A stretch of DNA of 64,000 bases, taken from assembly GCF_001514195.1 (NCBI RefSeq), contig NZ_KQ948734.1, positions 898,462 through 962,461 of the forward strand, written 5' to 3'. Position numbers and translations under genes: made by a program. This document shows, piece after piece, positions 46,907 through 54,795 of the stretch. How positions within the stretch are numbered: the first letter of the stretch is position 1; every line of letters starts with the position of its first letter. Source of the stretch: Streptomyces griseorubiginosus. GTDB lineage: Bacteria; Actinomycetota; Actinomycetes; Streptomycetales; Streptomycetaceae. The notes below the pieces were generated by a model that saw nothing but the letters and a program-made list of their open reading frames with translations, did not search any database and was not told the origin of the DNA.

Positions 46907-48160
46907 ATGCGGAAGATACTCGTCGTCGGAGCCGGCCAGTCCGGACTCCAGCTCGCCCTCGGCCTCCAGTCGCACGGCTACGAGGTCACCCTGATGTCCA
47001 ACCGGACGGCGGACGAGATCCGTTCCGGCCGGGTCATGTCGACGCAGTGCATGTTCCACACGGCACTCCAGCACGAGCGCGACCTCCAGCTGAACTTCTG
47101 GGAGTCCCAGGCCCCGAAGATCGAGGGACTCGGCGTCTCGGTGGCGGCCCCCGGCTCCTTCGACCCGGGCCCCTCGCAGCGCGCGATCGACTGGCTGGGC
47201 AGGCTCGACGGGTACGCGCAGTCGGTCGACCAGCGGGTCAAGATGGCCGGCTGGATGGAGACGTTCGCCCAGCGCGGCGGCCAGCTCGTCATCCACGGCG
47301 CGGCCGTCGGCGACCTCGACTACTTCTCCCGCACCTACGACCTGGTACTGGTCTCCGCCGGCAAGGGCGAGCTGGTGTCGATGTTCGCCCGCGACCCCGA
47401 GCGCTCCCCGTACACCGAGCCGCAGCGCGCCCTCGCCGTCTCGTACGTCCACGGACTGGGCCCGCGCCCCGAGCACCCGGACACCGAGGCGGTCCGCTGC
47501 AACCTGGTCCCGGGCGTGGGCGAGCTGTTCGTCATGCCGACGCTCACCACCTCCGGGCGCGCCGACATCCTGTTCTGGGAGGGCGTTCCCGGCGGCCCGC
47601 TCGACGTCTTCAACGGCGTGAAGGACCCGGCGCAGCACCTCTCGCTGACCCTGGAGCTCATGGAGAAGTTCCTGCCCTGGGAGTACGCGCGCGCCACGAA
47701 CGTCGAACTCACCGACGCCGGCGCCACGCTGGCCGGCCGGTACGCGCCCACCGTGCGCAACCCGATAGGGCGCCTGCCCGGTGGGGGACTGGTCCTGGGC
47801 GTGGCCGACGTCGTCGTCGCCAACGACCCGATCACCGGGCAGGGCTCCAACTCCGCGTCCAAGTGCGCCGCTTCCTACCTCGCGTCGATCCTGGAGCAGG
47901 GCGAGAAGGAGTTCGACGAGGAGTGGATGCGGGGGACGTTCGAGCGGTACTGGGACACCGCCCGGCACGTCACCAAGTGGACCAACGCGATGCTCGCCCC
48001 GCCGCCGGAGCACATCCTGAACCTCATCGGCGCGGCAGGGCAGCTGCCCCCGGTGGCGGACCGTTTCGCCAACGGCTTCGACAACCCGGCGGACTTCGAG
48101 GAGTACTTCTACGAGCCGGAGAAGGCGGGCGCCTACCTGGCCTCGGTCGCCGGAGCCTGA
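46907..48160 (+). CDS. Styrene/indole monooxygenase-type FAD protein
   Basis: A 417-residue flavoprotein. GAGQSGLQLALGL is the FAD ADP-binding loop, and the central region (YARATNVELTDAGATLAGRYAPTV, DPITGQGSNSASKCAA) matches two-component styrene monooxygenase oxygenases. They need reduced FAD from a separate reductase, which is not found nearby. It follows cvnD after 25 nt with GGAG upstream, so is likely cotranscribed. In many conservons this position is taken by a cytochrome P450. Substrate unknown. Confidence 0.85.
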   Translation: MRKILVVGAGQSGLQLALGLQSHGYEVTLMSNRTADEIRSGRVMSTQCMFHTALQHERDLQLNFWESQAPKIEGLGVSVAAPGSFDPGPSQRAIDWLGRLDGYAQSVDQRVKMAGWMETFAQRGGQLVIHGAAVGDLDYFSRTYDLVLVSAGKGELVSMFARDPERSPYTEPQRALAVSYVHGLGPRPEHPDTEAVRCNLVPGVGELFVMPTLTTSGRADILFWEGVPGGPLDVFNGVKDPAQHLSLTLELMEKFLPWEYARATNVELTDAGATLAGRYAPTVRNPIGRLPGGGLVLGVADVVVANDPITGQGSNSASKCAASYLASILEQGEKEFDEEWMRGTFERYWDTARHVTKWTNAMLAPPPEHILNLIGAAGQLPPVADRFANGFDNPADFEEYFYEPEKAGAYLASVAGA

Positions 48161-49239
48161 CCGCCACCGTCCGGCCGTACGGCTCCGAGGATCGGGTGGG
48201 AGGCGATGGGGGACACCTTCACCCTCTGGCCCGTCCTCGGGGCCTCGATGACCTTCCCCTTCCCCAGGTACATCGCCACGTGCGTGGCCTCGGGGAAGTA
48301 GATCACCAGGTCCCCCGGGCGCAGGTCCTTCAGCTCGACCCTCGGCAGCCGCGCCCACTGCTCCTGGCTGGTCCGCGGGATCCGGGTGCCGGCGTGCGCC
48401 CAGGCCTGGGAGGTCAGGCCCGAGCAGTCGTACGTCCTCGGGCCCTCCGCGCCCCACTGGTACGGCTTCCCGAGCTGACGGCGGGCGTACTCCAGGGCTT
48501 TCTCGCCCTTCTTGGTCGACTTGCGTTCCCCGTGGCCGAGGGCGCCGGAGGTCGTCAGCTCCTCCTGCGCCCTCGCCACCCCCTTCTCCTCGAACTCGGC
48601 CAGCCGGGCGAGCTGTTCGGCGGTGAGGGACGCGAGGAGGTCCTCGACCTCCGTGAGCTTCTTCTGCACGGCGTCCCGTTCCGTCTTCTGCCGCGCGGCC
48701 AGGGTGAGCTGGTCGTCGAGCGCTCTGCGGGCCGTCCGGGCGAGCCCGTCGGCGCGGTGCTCGGTGCCGGTGAGGCGGCCCACCGTCTTCGCCCGCTCCG
48801 TCGCCAACCGGCCGATGACATGGTTCTGTTCGAGGGCGTGCTGGGGATCGCGGGCCAGCAGGAGGCGGACGTACGGGGAGATGGCGGTGACGCTCTGGTA
48901 CTGCTGCCGGGCCAGCCGCCCCGCGGCACCCCGGCTGTCCTGGAGGGAGAGCCGGGCCCGGGAGAGGGCGGTGTCCAGACGCGTCACCTCGGCGCGCTTC
49001 TCCCGCAGCCGCTCCTCGGTGGCGTTGTAGGTCTCGGTGGCCTTCTCGGTCTCCTGGTACAGCCGCTGAAGATCCGTCAGCAGCTCGGCCACGGTGCGCT
49101 CACGCGGCTCGGGCTCCGGTACGGCCACGGTGTGCTCACGCGGCTCGGGCTCCGGTACGGCCACCGCCGGCAGCGGTGCGAGGACGGTGCCGGCCACCGC
49201 AGCCGCCGTACACACCAGACGCAGAAGCCTTCCTGACAC
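48133..49239 (-). CDS. NlpC/P60 peptidoglycan hydrolase with coiled coil
   Basis: A 368-residue protein: signal peptide (about 1-28), two Pro/Glu repeats, a long coiled coil (about 50-230), then NlpC/P60 with Cys272 in TYDCSGLTSQAW and His320 in EATHVAMYLG. It would cut peptide crosslinks in the cell wall. GTG 49239 follows GGGAGG. The 3' end overlaps the monooxygenase by 28 nt. A 36-bp tandem repeat (49093-49164) codes VAVPEPEPREHT twice. Confidence 0.92.
   Translation of the reverse strand: MSGRLLRLVCTAAAVAGTVLAPLPAVAVPEPEPREHTVAVPEPEPRERTVAELLTDLQRLYQETEKATETYNATEERLREKRAEVTRLDTALSRARLSLQDSRGAAGRLARQQYQSVTAISPYVRLLLARDPQHALEQNHVIGRLATERAKTVGRLTGTEHRADGLARTARRALDDQLTLAARQKTERDAVQKKLTEVEDLLASLTAEQLARLAEFEEKGVARAQEELTTSGALGHGERKSTKKGEKALEYARRQLGKPYQWGAEGPRTYDCSGLTSQAWAHAGTRIPRTSQEQWARLPRVELKDLRPGDLVIYFPEATHVAMYLGKGKVIEAPRTGQRVKVSPIASHPILGAVRPDGGGQAPATEAR
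49093..49164 (-). repeat. 36-bp tandem duplication in NlpC/P60 gene
   Basis: Two nearly identical in-frame 36-bp units coding VAVPEPEPREHT and VAVPEPEPRERT, just after the signal peptide; they lengthen the linker to the coiled coil. Confidence 0.85.
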
Positions 49240-49342
49240 GTCATCACCTCCCGTGCGGAGCAGCCCCTCTGTTCCGCACGGCGAGCATCAGCCGGTGCTC
49301 AGGTTTTCGCGCGCCGGGTGTGGGCGGTTCGGCGCAACCTCG

Positions 49343-49663
49343 TCACCCGTCGGTGTCGGTCGGCTTGCCGGGCTTGCGGGGCTTGCCGGGCTTGGACCAG
49401 GGCCACTTCAGCCCGCCGTCCGCGTCGCCCTCGGGGGCGTACTCGTACTTCCACCCCTTCTGGATCCCCAGCTTGCTGTGCCCCCTGGGCACCCGGCGGT
49501 ACACCAGCACGGTGGGCGGGCCGCCGGCCGCGTCGGGGACCGGGATGCGGTACGTCTTCGGCGGGTGGCCCGTCGGTCCCAGCAGCACGGGCAGCACCCG
49601 GCCGTCCATGGGGCCGCCCTCGAAGGGGGTGTCTTCGCTCTTCACGGCACCAGTGTCAGCCAT
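49343..49663 (-). CDS. Conserved hypothetical protein
   Basis: A 106-residue protein, MADTGAVKSEDTPFEGGPMD, PTGHPPKTYRIPVPD, VLVYRRVPRGHSKLGIQKGW, ending in a Lys/Pro/Gly-rich tail. No known domain is recognised. ATG 49663 overlaps the TetR stop by 8 nt, so they are one operon. Its role may relate to the adjacent wall hydrolase, but this is a guess. Confidence 0.6.
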   Translation of the reverse strand: MADTGAVKSEDTPFEGGPMDGRVLPVLLGPTGHPPKTYRIPVPDAAGGPPTVLVYRRVPRGHSKLGIQKGWKYEYAPEGDADGGLKWPWSKPGKPRKPGKPTDTDG

Positions 49664-50303
49664 CTGCCGCGAGGGCCGTGACCAGCGCGGCGGTCTCCGG
49701 GTCACGGTTCGCGGTCACGGACAGCACCGCCACGAACTGCTCGACCAGCCAGTCCCGCAGCTCGGCCACGGGCGGCTGCTTGCCCTCGTCGAGCCAGATC
49801 AGGGAGGCCGCCTCCACCGCGGTGATCCACATCCGTACGGTCATGCGGAGCCGGAGACCGGGGTCGCCGACGCCGAGGTGACGGAGGATGTGCTCGGCCG
49901 CGGCCCGCCGTACGCCGTCCACGATGGCGGTGGTCCGGGACGTCTCCACGACGCTGCCGCCCTGGAGCAGCGCGCTGAAACCGGCGTCGTGCTCGTCGAC
50001 GAAGGCGAGGTAGCGGTCGAGCGCACGGGACAGGCGGGTCAGGAGCGGGCCGTCGAGCGGCTCGTCGAAGCACTGCTCCAGTTCGTCGGCGGCGGACCTC
50101 AGCGCGGCCTCGTAGAGCTGCTGCTTGCCGCCGGGGAAGTACCGGTAGACGAGGGGACGGGAGACGCCGGCCGCTTCCGCCACGTCGTCCAGGGACACGT
50201 CCTCGGGGGCGCGGTGCGCGAACAGGCCGAGGGCGGCCTCCAGCAGCTGACTGCGTCGCTCCTCGACACTCAGACGGCGGTAGGCGGGCGCGGCAGGGCT
50301 CAT
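49656..50303 (-). CDS. TetR-family transcriptional regulator
   Basis: A 215-residue regulator. HTH at about residues 40-60: VSLDDVAEAAGVSRPLVYRYFPGGKQQLYEA. The C-terminal domain is helical and ligand-binding; ligand unknown. It is cotranscribed with the small gene that follows. The repeat array at 50341-50562 is directly upstream of its start and must be transcribed around or contain its promoter. Confidence 0.9.
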   Translation of the reverse strand: MSPAAPAYRRLSVEERRSQLLEAALGLFAHRAPEDVSLDDVAEAAGVSRPLVYRYFPGGKQQLYEAALRSAADELEQCFDEPLDGPLLTRLSRALDRYLAFVDEHDAGFSALLQGGSVVETSRTTAIVDGVRRAAAEHILRHLGVGDPGLRLRMTVRMWITAVEAASLIWLDEGKQPPVAELRDWLVEQFVAVLSVTANRDPETAALVTALAADG

Positions 50304-50340
50304 GGATGCAGCGTAGTCCGGCGTCGGCGGGGGCGTCGTG

Positions 50341-50562
50341 GCTGGTCGCGCGGCCGGGAAGTCCGGTGGTCCAGGTGGTCGGCGCGCGGCGGGAAACCCC
50401 GGTGGTCGGCCTGGGGCCGGGAACCCGGTGTTCGGCTCGCGGCCGGGGAGCCGATGCGCGGTGCGTGGCCGGGACCCCGTGCTTGGCGTGCGGCCGGGAA
50501 CTCGATGCCCGGCGCACGGCCGGGATCCCCTGTGGTCGGCGTGGGGCCGGGGAAACCCGGTG
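50341..50562. repeat. Degenerate 26-bp tandem repeat array
   Basis: At least eight units of 25-28 bp of the type GTGCGGCCGGGAACTCGATG plus a GTCGGC-like linker, starting near 50341 and ending near 50562. The array fills the gap between the TetR gene and the acetyltransferase. Confidence 0.85.
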
Positions 50563-50596
50563 ACCGCCGTGCGGTGCCCCCGGATACGGTCGGGCC

Positions 50597-51124
50597 GTGC
50601 CCGAGCTGAAGCGGCTGCATGCCCGTCACGCCCCGGCGGTCCTGGCCTTCGAGCTGGCCAACCGCGCGTATTTCGCGGCCTCGGTCTCCGACCGGGGTGA
50701 CGCCTTCTTCGCGTGCTTCACCGACCGGTTCGCGGCCCTGCTGGCCGAGCAGGAGGCCGGTGTCTGCGCCTTCCACGTGCTCGTCGACGAGGACGGCTCG
50801 GTGCTCGGCAGGTTCAACCTGCTCGACATCGAGGACGGTACGGCGCAGCTCGGCTACCGGGTCGCCCAGCACGTGACCGGCCGCGGAGTGGCGACCGCGA
50901 CCGTACGGGACCTGTGCCGGCGGGCGCCGGACGCGTACGGCCTGCGCACCCTGCGGGCGGCCGTCGCCCACCAGAACCTCGCGTCCCGCAAGGTCCTGAC
51001 CAAGGCCGGGTTCATCGCGGCGGGCCCGGCCGGCCCTGCCGACCTCGGCGGCAAGCAGGGCACCTGGTACCGACGCGACCTGACACTCCGGGCGGGGGAG
51101 CGGGCGGGCGACGGCCACCGCTGA
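50597..51124 (+). CDS. GNAT (RimJ/RimL-type) N-acetyltransferase
   Basis: A 175-residue GNAT: GRFNLLDIEDGTAQLGYRVAQHVTGRGVATATVRDL (acetyl-CoA loop) and TLRAAVAHQNLASRKVLTKAGF are the RimJ/RimL pattern, which acetylates protein N termini or small molecules. GTG 50597 comes 6 nt after TACGGT (50585-50590), a leaderless arrangement right after the repeat array. Confidence 0.85.
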   Translation: MPELKRLHARHAPAVLAFELANRAYFAASVSDRGDAFFACFTDRFAALLAEQEAGVCAFHVLVDEDGSVLGRFNLLDIEDGTAQLGYRVAQHVTGRGVATATVRDLCRRAPDAYGLRTLRAAVAHQNLASRKVLTKAGFIAAGPAGPADLGGKQGTWYRRDLTLRAGERAGDGHR

Positions 51125-51170
51125 GCAGCTCCACCCGGGCCCGCCCCGACCCTCAGAACCTCAGAGACCT

Positions 51171-52109
51171 TCAGGCCAGCAACCCCGACGACTTCCACAG
51201 CCGTCGCCCGACTCCCCGCAGCACGCCGATGTCGTCCAGGAAGTCGGTCAGCCGCTTCGCGCCGGTCTGCATGACCTCCCTGCGGTGCCCGCTCGCCTTC
51301 ACCTGGGCCAGCGCCTCCCGCCGGTCGAGGCCGAGGTTCGTGTAGACCTCGGGGTTCACGAAGGCCACCGAGAACACCCGGGCGAACTCACCGGAGGTGA
51401 CCCGGGTGAACTCCTGCGACCACCGCGGGGCGGTCAGCATCTGGCGCCGCAGCTCCTCGCGGGCGTACCGCACATGGCGCGCCTCCTCCACCACATGGAT
51501 CCGCGTCACGCCCCTGACCAGCGGCTGGACCCGCTCGTCGGGGAAGGTCAGCCGCTGCATCCAGTCGAGGACCTCCTCGCCGAGCAGCGTCGCGGTGAAG
51601 GACCCCGGGGTCGTGGAGATCGTCTTGAACAGCCGGCCCAGCTGCTGGTGGCCCCGGCTCACCGGGTACCAGGGCGTCCCGCCCCGGGTGATGAGCCGCG
51701 CGAACATCTTCGAGTGCCGGCACTCGTCCTCGATCTCGGTGAGCGCGTACCGCACATGGGCGCTCGTCGCCGCCTTGTCGTAGATGTGCCGGCACAGCAG
51801 CTGCATGAGGATGATCTCGAACCAGATGCCGAGCGAGGCGAGCGCCGCGGCCTCGTGCTGCGACAGCAGGATGCGCTGCTCCTCGCTCATCCGCTTCCAC
51901 ATCGGGGTGTCGTAGAGCGAGACCAGTTCCGGCGGCCAGAACCACTTGCCCTCCTCGAAGGGCGCGTCCCAGTCCAGTTCCTCGTCCGGGTCGAAGGAGT
52001 GCTTCGCGGAAGAGTCGAGCAGCCGCTCGGCCACCTGCTCCCGGTCCTTGAGCAGACCGAGCGCGTCACGCAGCCCAGCGAGCGCGTCGACTTCTGTCAG
52101 ACTCGTCAT
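51171..52109 (-). CDS. AurF-like diiron oxygenase
   Basis: A 312-residue helical protein. Diiron ligands are readable in EIEDECRHSKMFARL (Glu/Glu-x-x-His) and RIHVVEEARHVRYAREE (Glu..Glu-x-x-His), the AurF p-aminobenzoate N-oxygenase pattern. It likely uses O2 and a diiron centre to oxidise an unknown substrate. ATG 52109 chosen over 52145. It is divergent from another diiron-type protein 90 nt away. Confidence 0.8.
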   Translation of the reverse strand: MTSLTEVDALAGLRDALGLLKDREQVAERLLDSSAKHSFDPDEELDWDAPFEEGKWFWPPELVSLYDTPMWKRMSEEQRILLSQHEAAALASLGIWFEIILMQLLCRHIYDKAATSAHVRYALTEIEDECRHSKMFARLITRGGTPWYPVSRGHQQLGRLFKTISTTPGSFTATLLGEEVLDWMQRLTFPDERVQPLVRGVTRIHVVEEARHVRYAREELRRQMLTAPRWSQEFTRVTSGEFARVFSVAFVNPEVYTNLGLDRREALAQVKASGHRREVMQTGAKRLTDFLDDIGVLRGVGRRLWKSSGLLA

Positions 52110-52199
52110 GGCACTTATGAGACTGGATGTCAGCAAGGCCGTCAATCCCCCGCGCGCGACTTGTTGACCCCGCGTCTACGAAGGAGCAGCCTGCGGGAC

Positions 52200-53312
52200 A
52201 TGCCGACTTTCGACCTGTACACCACGGATCCCGGGGACCCCCACTGGCAGGTACCGGCGACGGGCAGGGCCCGCTTCAGCTGGGAGTACGACGACGGCCG
52301 CGAACGCCTTCTGGCTCTTTACCAGAAGGGCAAGGACAAGCAGTGGGACGGGCAGAAGCGCATCGACTGGGACCTGGAAGTCGATCCGCACGACCCCCTC
52401 GGCACCCCCGACGAGTCCATCTCCCTCTACGGCACCAAGTACTGGACGAAGTTCACCGACCACGACAAGGGCGAGCTCCGCAAGCACCTGGCCTCCTGGC
52501 AGTTCAGTCAGTTCCTGCACGGCGAGCAGGGGGCGATGGTGTGCGCCGCGCGGATCGTCGAGTCCGTGCCCGACCTCGACGCCAAGCTCTACTCGGCGAC
52601 CCAGGTCATGGACGAGGCCCGGCACGCGGAGATCTACGGCCGTTTCCTGCACGAGAAGATCGGGATGCTGTACCCGATCAACGACAACCTCCAGTCCCTG
52701 CTGGGCGACACCCTCAGGGACTCCCGCTGGGACATGCCGTACCTCGGCATGCAGGTCCTCATCGAGGGCCTCGCGCTGGCGGCCTTCGGCATGATCCGCG
52801 ACACCACCGACAAGCCGCTGCCGAAGCAGATCCTCGCGTACGTCATGCAGGACGAGGCCCGTCACGTGGCCTTCGGCCGCATGGCGCTGCGGGACCACTA
52901 CCGACAGCTCTCCGACGCCGAACTGCGCGAGCGCGAGGAGTTCGTCATCGAGGGCTGCTATCTGATGCGCGACCGGCTGCGCGGGGTCGAGGTCCTGGAG
53001 AACTTCGGCATCCCCACGGCCGAGGCCGAGGAGTACTCCGAGCGGTCCGAATTCCTGGCCCTGTTCCGCCGGTTGCTCTTCTCCCGGATCGTCCCCTGCG
53101 TCAAGGACATCGGCCTGTGGGGCCCACGCATCCAGCGGGCCTACGTCGACATGGGCGTCTTCGAGATGGGCGACTCCAACCTCGACCTCCTCATGACCCA
53201 GGACGAGGAGATCGCGGACCGCCTGGAGACGGAACGCTTCGAGAGGGAGGAGCGGGAGCGGGTCGCGGAGGTGATGGAGGCGGTCGAGGAAGGGGCCACT
53301 CACCTGGCGTAA
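52200..53312 (+). CDS. Ferritin-like diiron-binding protein
   Basis: A 370-residue protein. Metal ligand motifs: VMDEARHAEIYGRF and VMQDEARHVAFGRM (two E-x-x-H), preceded by FLHGEQGAMVCAARIVESV for the first Glu. Ferritin-like four-helix fold, probably with a diiron centre; acts on an unknown substrate. GAAGGAG is upstream of ATG 52200. Divergent from the AurF-like gene; a shared regulator and a joint pathway are plausible. Its TAA stop overlaps the -10 box of the next gene. Confidence 0.8.
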   Translation: MPTFDLYTTDPGDPHWQVPATGRARFSWEYDDGRERLLALYQKGKDKQWDGQKRIDWDLEVDPHDPLGTPDESISLYGTKYWTKFTDHDKGELRKHLASWQFSQFLHGEQGAMVCAARIVESVPDLDAKLYSATQVMDEARHAEIYGRFLHEKIGMLYPINDNLQSLLGDTLRDSRWDMPYLGMQVLIEGLALAAFGMIRDTTDKPLPKQILAYVMQDEARHVAFGRMALRDHYRQLSDAELREREEFVIEGCYLMRDRLRGVEVLENFGIPTAEAEEYSERSEFLALFRRLLFSRIVPCVKDIGLWGPRIQRAYVDMGVFEMGDSNLDLLMTQDEEIADRLETERFEREERERVAEVMEAVEEGATHLA

Positions 53313-53321
53313 CGTACGGGC

Positions 53322-54083
53322 ATGCCCGAACAGCCGTACGGCCCGACGCCGGTGCCGCCACAGCAACAGCCGTACGGCGATCCGTACCCCCAGCAGCAGC
53401 CGAATGGCCGGGGAGCGCCGCCCGTCGCCCCACCTCCGAAGAGGCGCCGTCTCTGGTTGGTCCTGGGTGTCGTGGGCGGAGTCGTCGGCACCGGGGTGGC
53501 GGGCCTGGCCGTGGGCGCCGTGGAGGTGGCGAGCGGCGTCGGTTACCCGAAGGCCGAGTACACCCTCGCCGTGCCCGAGAAGCTGGTGGGCGGCCGCTAC
53601 GAACTCGACGAGGACTCTTCCGGTTCCGCGGAGTCCAGGGGGATCGAGAAGGAGGCGGACGGCGAGTGGGGGGTTTACAAGGACCTCAAGACCGTCATCG
53701 GGCAGTACAGCTCGGCGGGTGACGACAGCAAGGGCACGCTCGTGGTCTCAGGTCTGTACGGGCGCTTCAAGTACCCCGGCCGTGTGCGCAAGGACCTGAT
53801 GGAGGGCGCGGCAGGCGAGGGTTCCCGCGTCGTCGTACCGGCGAAGAACTTCCACCCGGCCGGCGCCGACGGGATCACCGTCACGTGCGAGGTCCTCGTA
53901 CAGAAGGGGGAGCGCATGAAGGTGACCCTTCCGGTCTGTGGCTGGGCCGACGGCAACACGGGCGGCTGGGTGACCGAGGTCATCACCGCCAAGGCGAGCC
54001 AGGACCCGGCCGAGGCCGACCTGAGCGCGTTGGCGACGCTGACGGCCCAGGTCCGCTCCGAGATGCGCAAGCCGATTCGCTGA
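53322..54083 (+). CDS. Membrane-anchored hypothetical protein
   Basis: A 253-residue protein. A Pro/Gln/Tyr-rich cytoplasmic N terminus (about 1-40), a membrane helix (about 44-68, LVLGVVGGVVGTGVAGLAVG), then an extracellular domain of beta-rich character with two Cys (VTCEV, LPVCG) that may form a disulfide. No family is recognised. ATG 53322 has TAACGT (53310-53315) at 6 nt and is probably leaderless. Confidence 0.75.
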   Translation: MPEQPYGPTPVPPQQQPYGDPYPQQQPNGRGAPPVAPPPKRRRLWLVLGVVGGVVGTGVAGLAVGAVEVASGVGYPKAEYTLAVPEKLVGGRYELDEDSSGSAESRGIEKEADGEWGVYKDLKTVIGQYSSAGDDSKGTLVVSGLYGRFKYPGRVRKDLMEGAAGEGSRVVVPAKNFHPAGADGITVTCEVLVQKGERMKVTLPVCGWADGNTGGWVTEVITAKASQDPAEADLSALATLTAQVRSEMRKPIR

Positions 54084-54094
54084 TCACGCAAGTC

Positions 54095-54601
54095 CTACGC
54101 GGGGCAGCCCAGTTCCTCCGGGACCGTGCCCGCGACCGGCTCGTCCGCACCCGCCGGGAACAGTGTCCGAAGCGTGAAGGCGTACGGAGTGGGTCCGTTC
54201 GCCCGCAGGTGCAGCAGGCGGGACTCCGCTTCCGCGACCGTGGGGCGGTGGCCCGCCGGGACCCACCACAGGGCCACCATCGCCTCCTGGACCCGCTCGA
54301 AGAACTCCCTGCGGCGGGCCAGCATCTCGCGGTGCCGGCCCTGGTACATGTACGCCTTCAGCGCCTCGGCGTCCCGCCACACCGACATGTTGATGATCAG
54401 CCATTCGTCACCGAACACGGCGATGTCCGTCGCGTCCCCGGTCTCGTCCTCCAGCCGCCAGACGAACCCGTCGGCCGCGTCCGCGTCGGCGTTCACCGGG
54501 TCGAGGTTGTCGACGAAGTCCTTCAACTGAGCCGAGTCCAGCGGGGCTTTGAGTCGGCCGATGTTCACCTGGGCGAGTTGGTACGGGGCGGCTTGAGTCA
54601 T
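54095..54601 (-). CDS. DUF3291-family protein
   Basis: A 168-residue protein of the dimeric alpha/beta barrel type: YQLAQVNIGRLKAPLDS, VWRLEDETGD, INMSVWRDAEALKAYMYQGRH and ALWWVPAGHRPTVAEAESRL are DUF3291 marks. Function unknown; some relatives are monooxygenase-like. ATG 54601 is preceded at 7 nt by TAACGT (54614-54609), leaderless. Confidence 0.85.
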   Translation of the reverse strand: MTQAAPYQLAQVNIGRLKAPLDSAQLKDFVDNLDPVNADADAADGFVWRLEDETGDATDIAVFGDEWLIINMSVWRDAEALKAYMYQGRHREMLARRREFFERVQEAMVALWWVPAGHRPTVAEAESRLLHLRANGPTPYAFTLRTLFPAGADEPVAGTVPEELGCPA

Positions 54602-54630
54602 GTACCGAACGTTAGGTCGGTGCCTCGCGC

Positions 54631-54795
54631 CGCCTCAATCCCCGTCTCACCCCTTGGAGCGGAGCAGCGCCTCAACCCCCGTCCCGTTCCTTGGAGCGGA
54701 GCACCGCCTCAACCCCCGTCCCGTTCCTTGGAGCGGAACACCGGCTCGCCCCCCCCGTTCTACTCCTTGGAGCGGAGCACCGCCTCCATCACCGC
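54631..54795. repeat. 37-bp tandem repeats derived from the 3' end of the PBP gene
   Basis: Units start at 54652, 54689 and 54726, each like CCTTGGAGCGGAGCACCG plus CTCAACCCCCGTCCCGTT, with a partial unit before. A fourth related unit at 54765 is the end of the PBP coding region (codons of EAVLRSKE). The stop codon lies in the third spacer (54760-54762). Confidence 0.85.

Noticed and set aside
49240..49342. c-di-AMP (ydaO) riboswitch before the NlpC/P60 gene
   Set aside because: Only about 100 nt of leader and no recognisable conserved boxes of that riboswitch.
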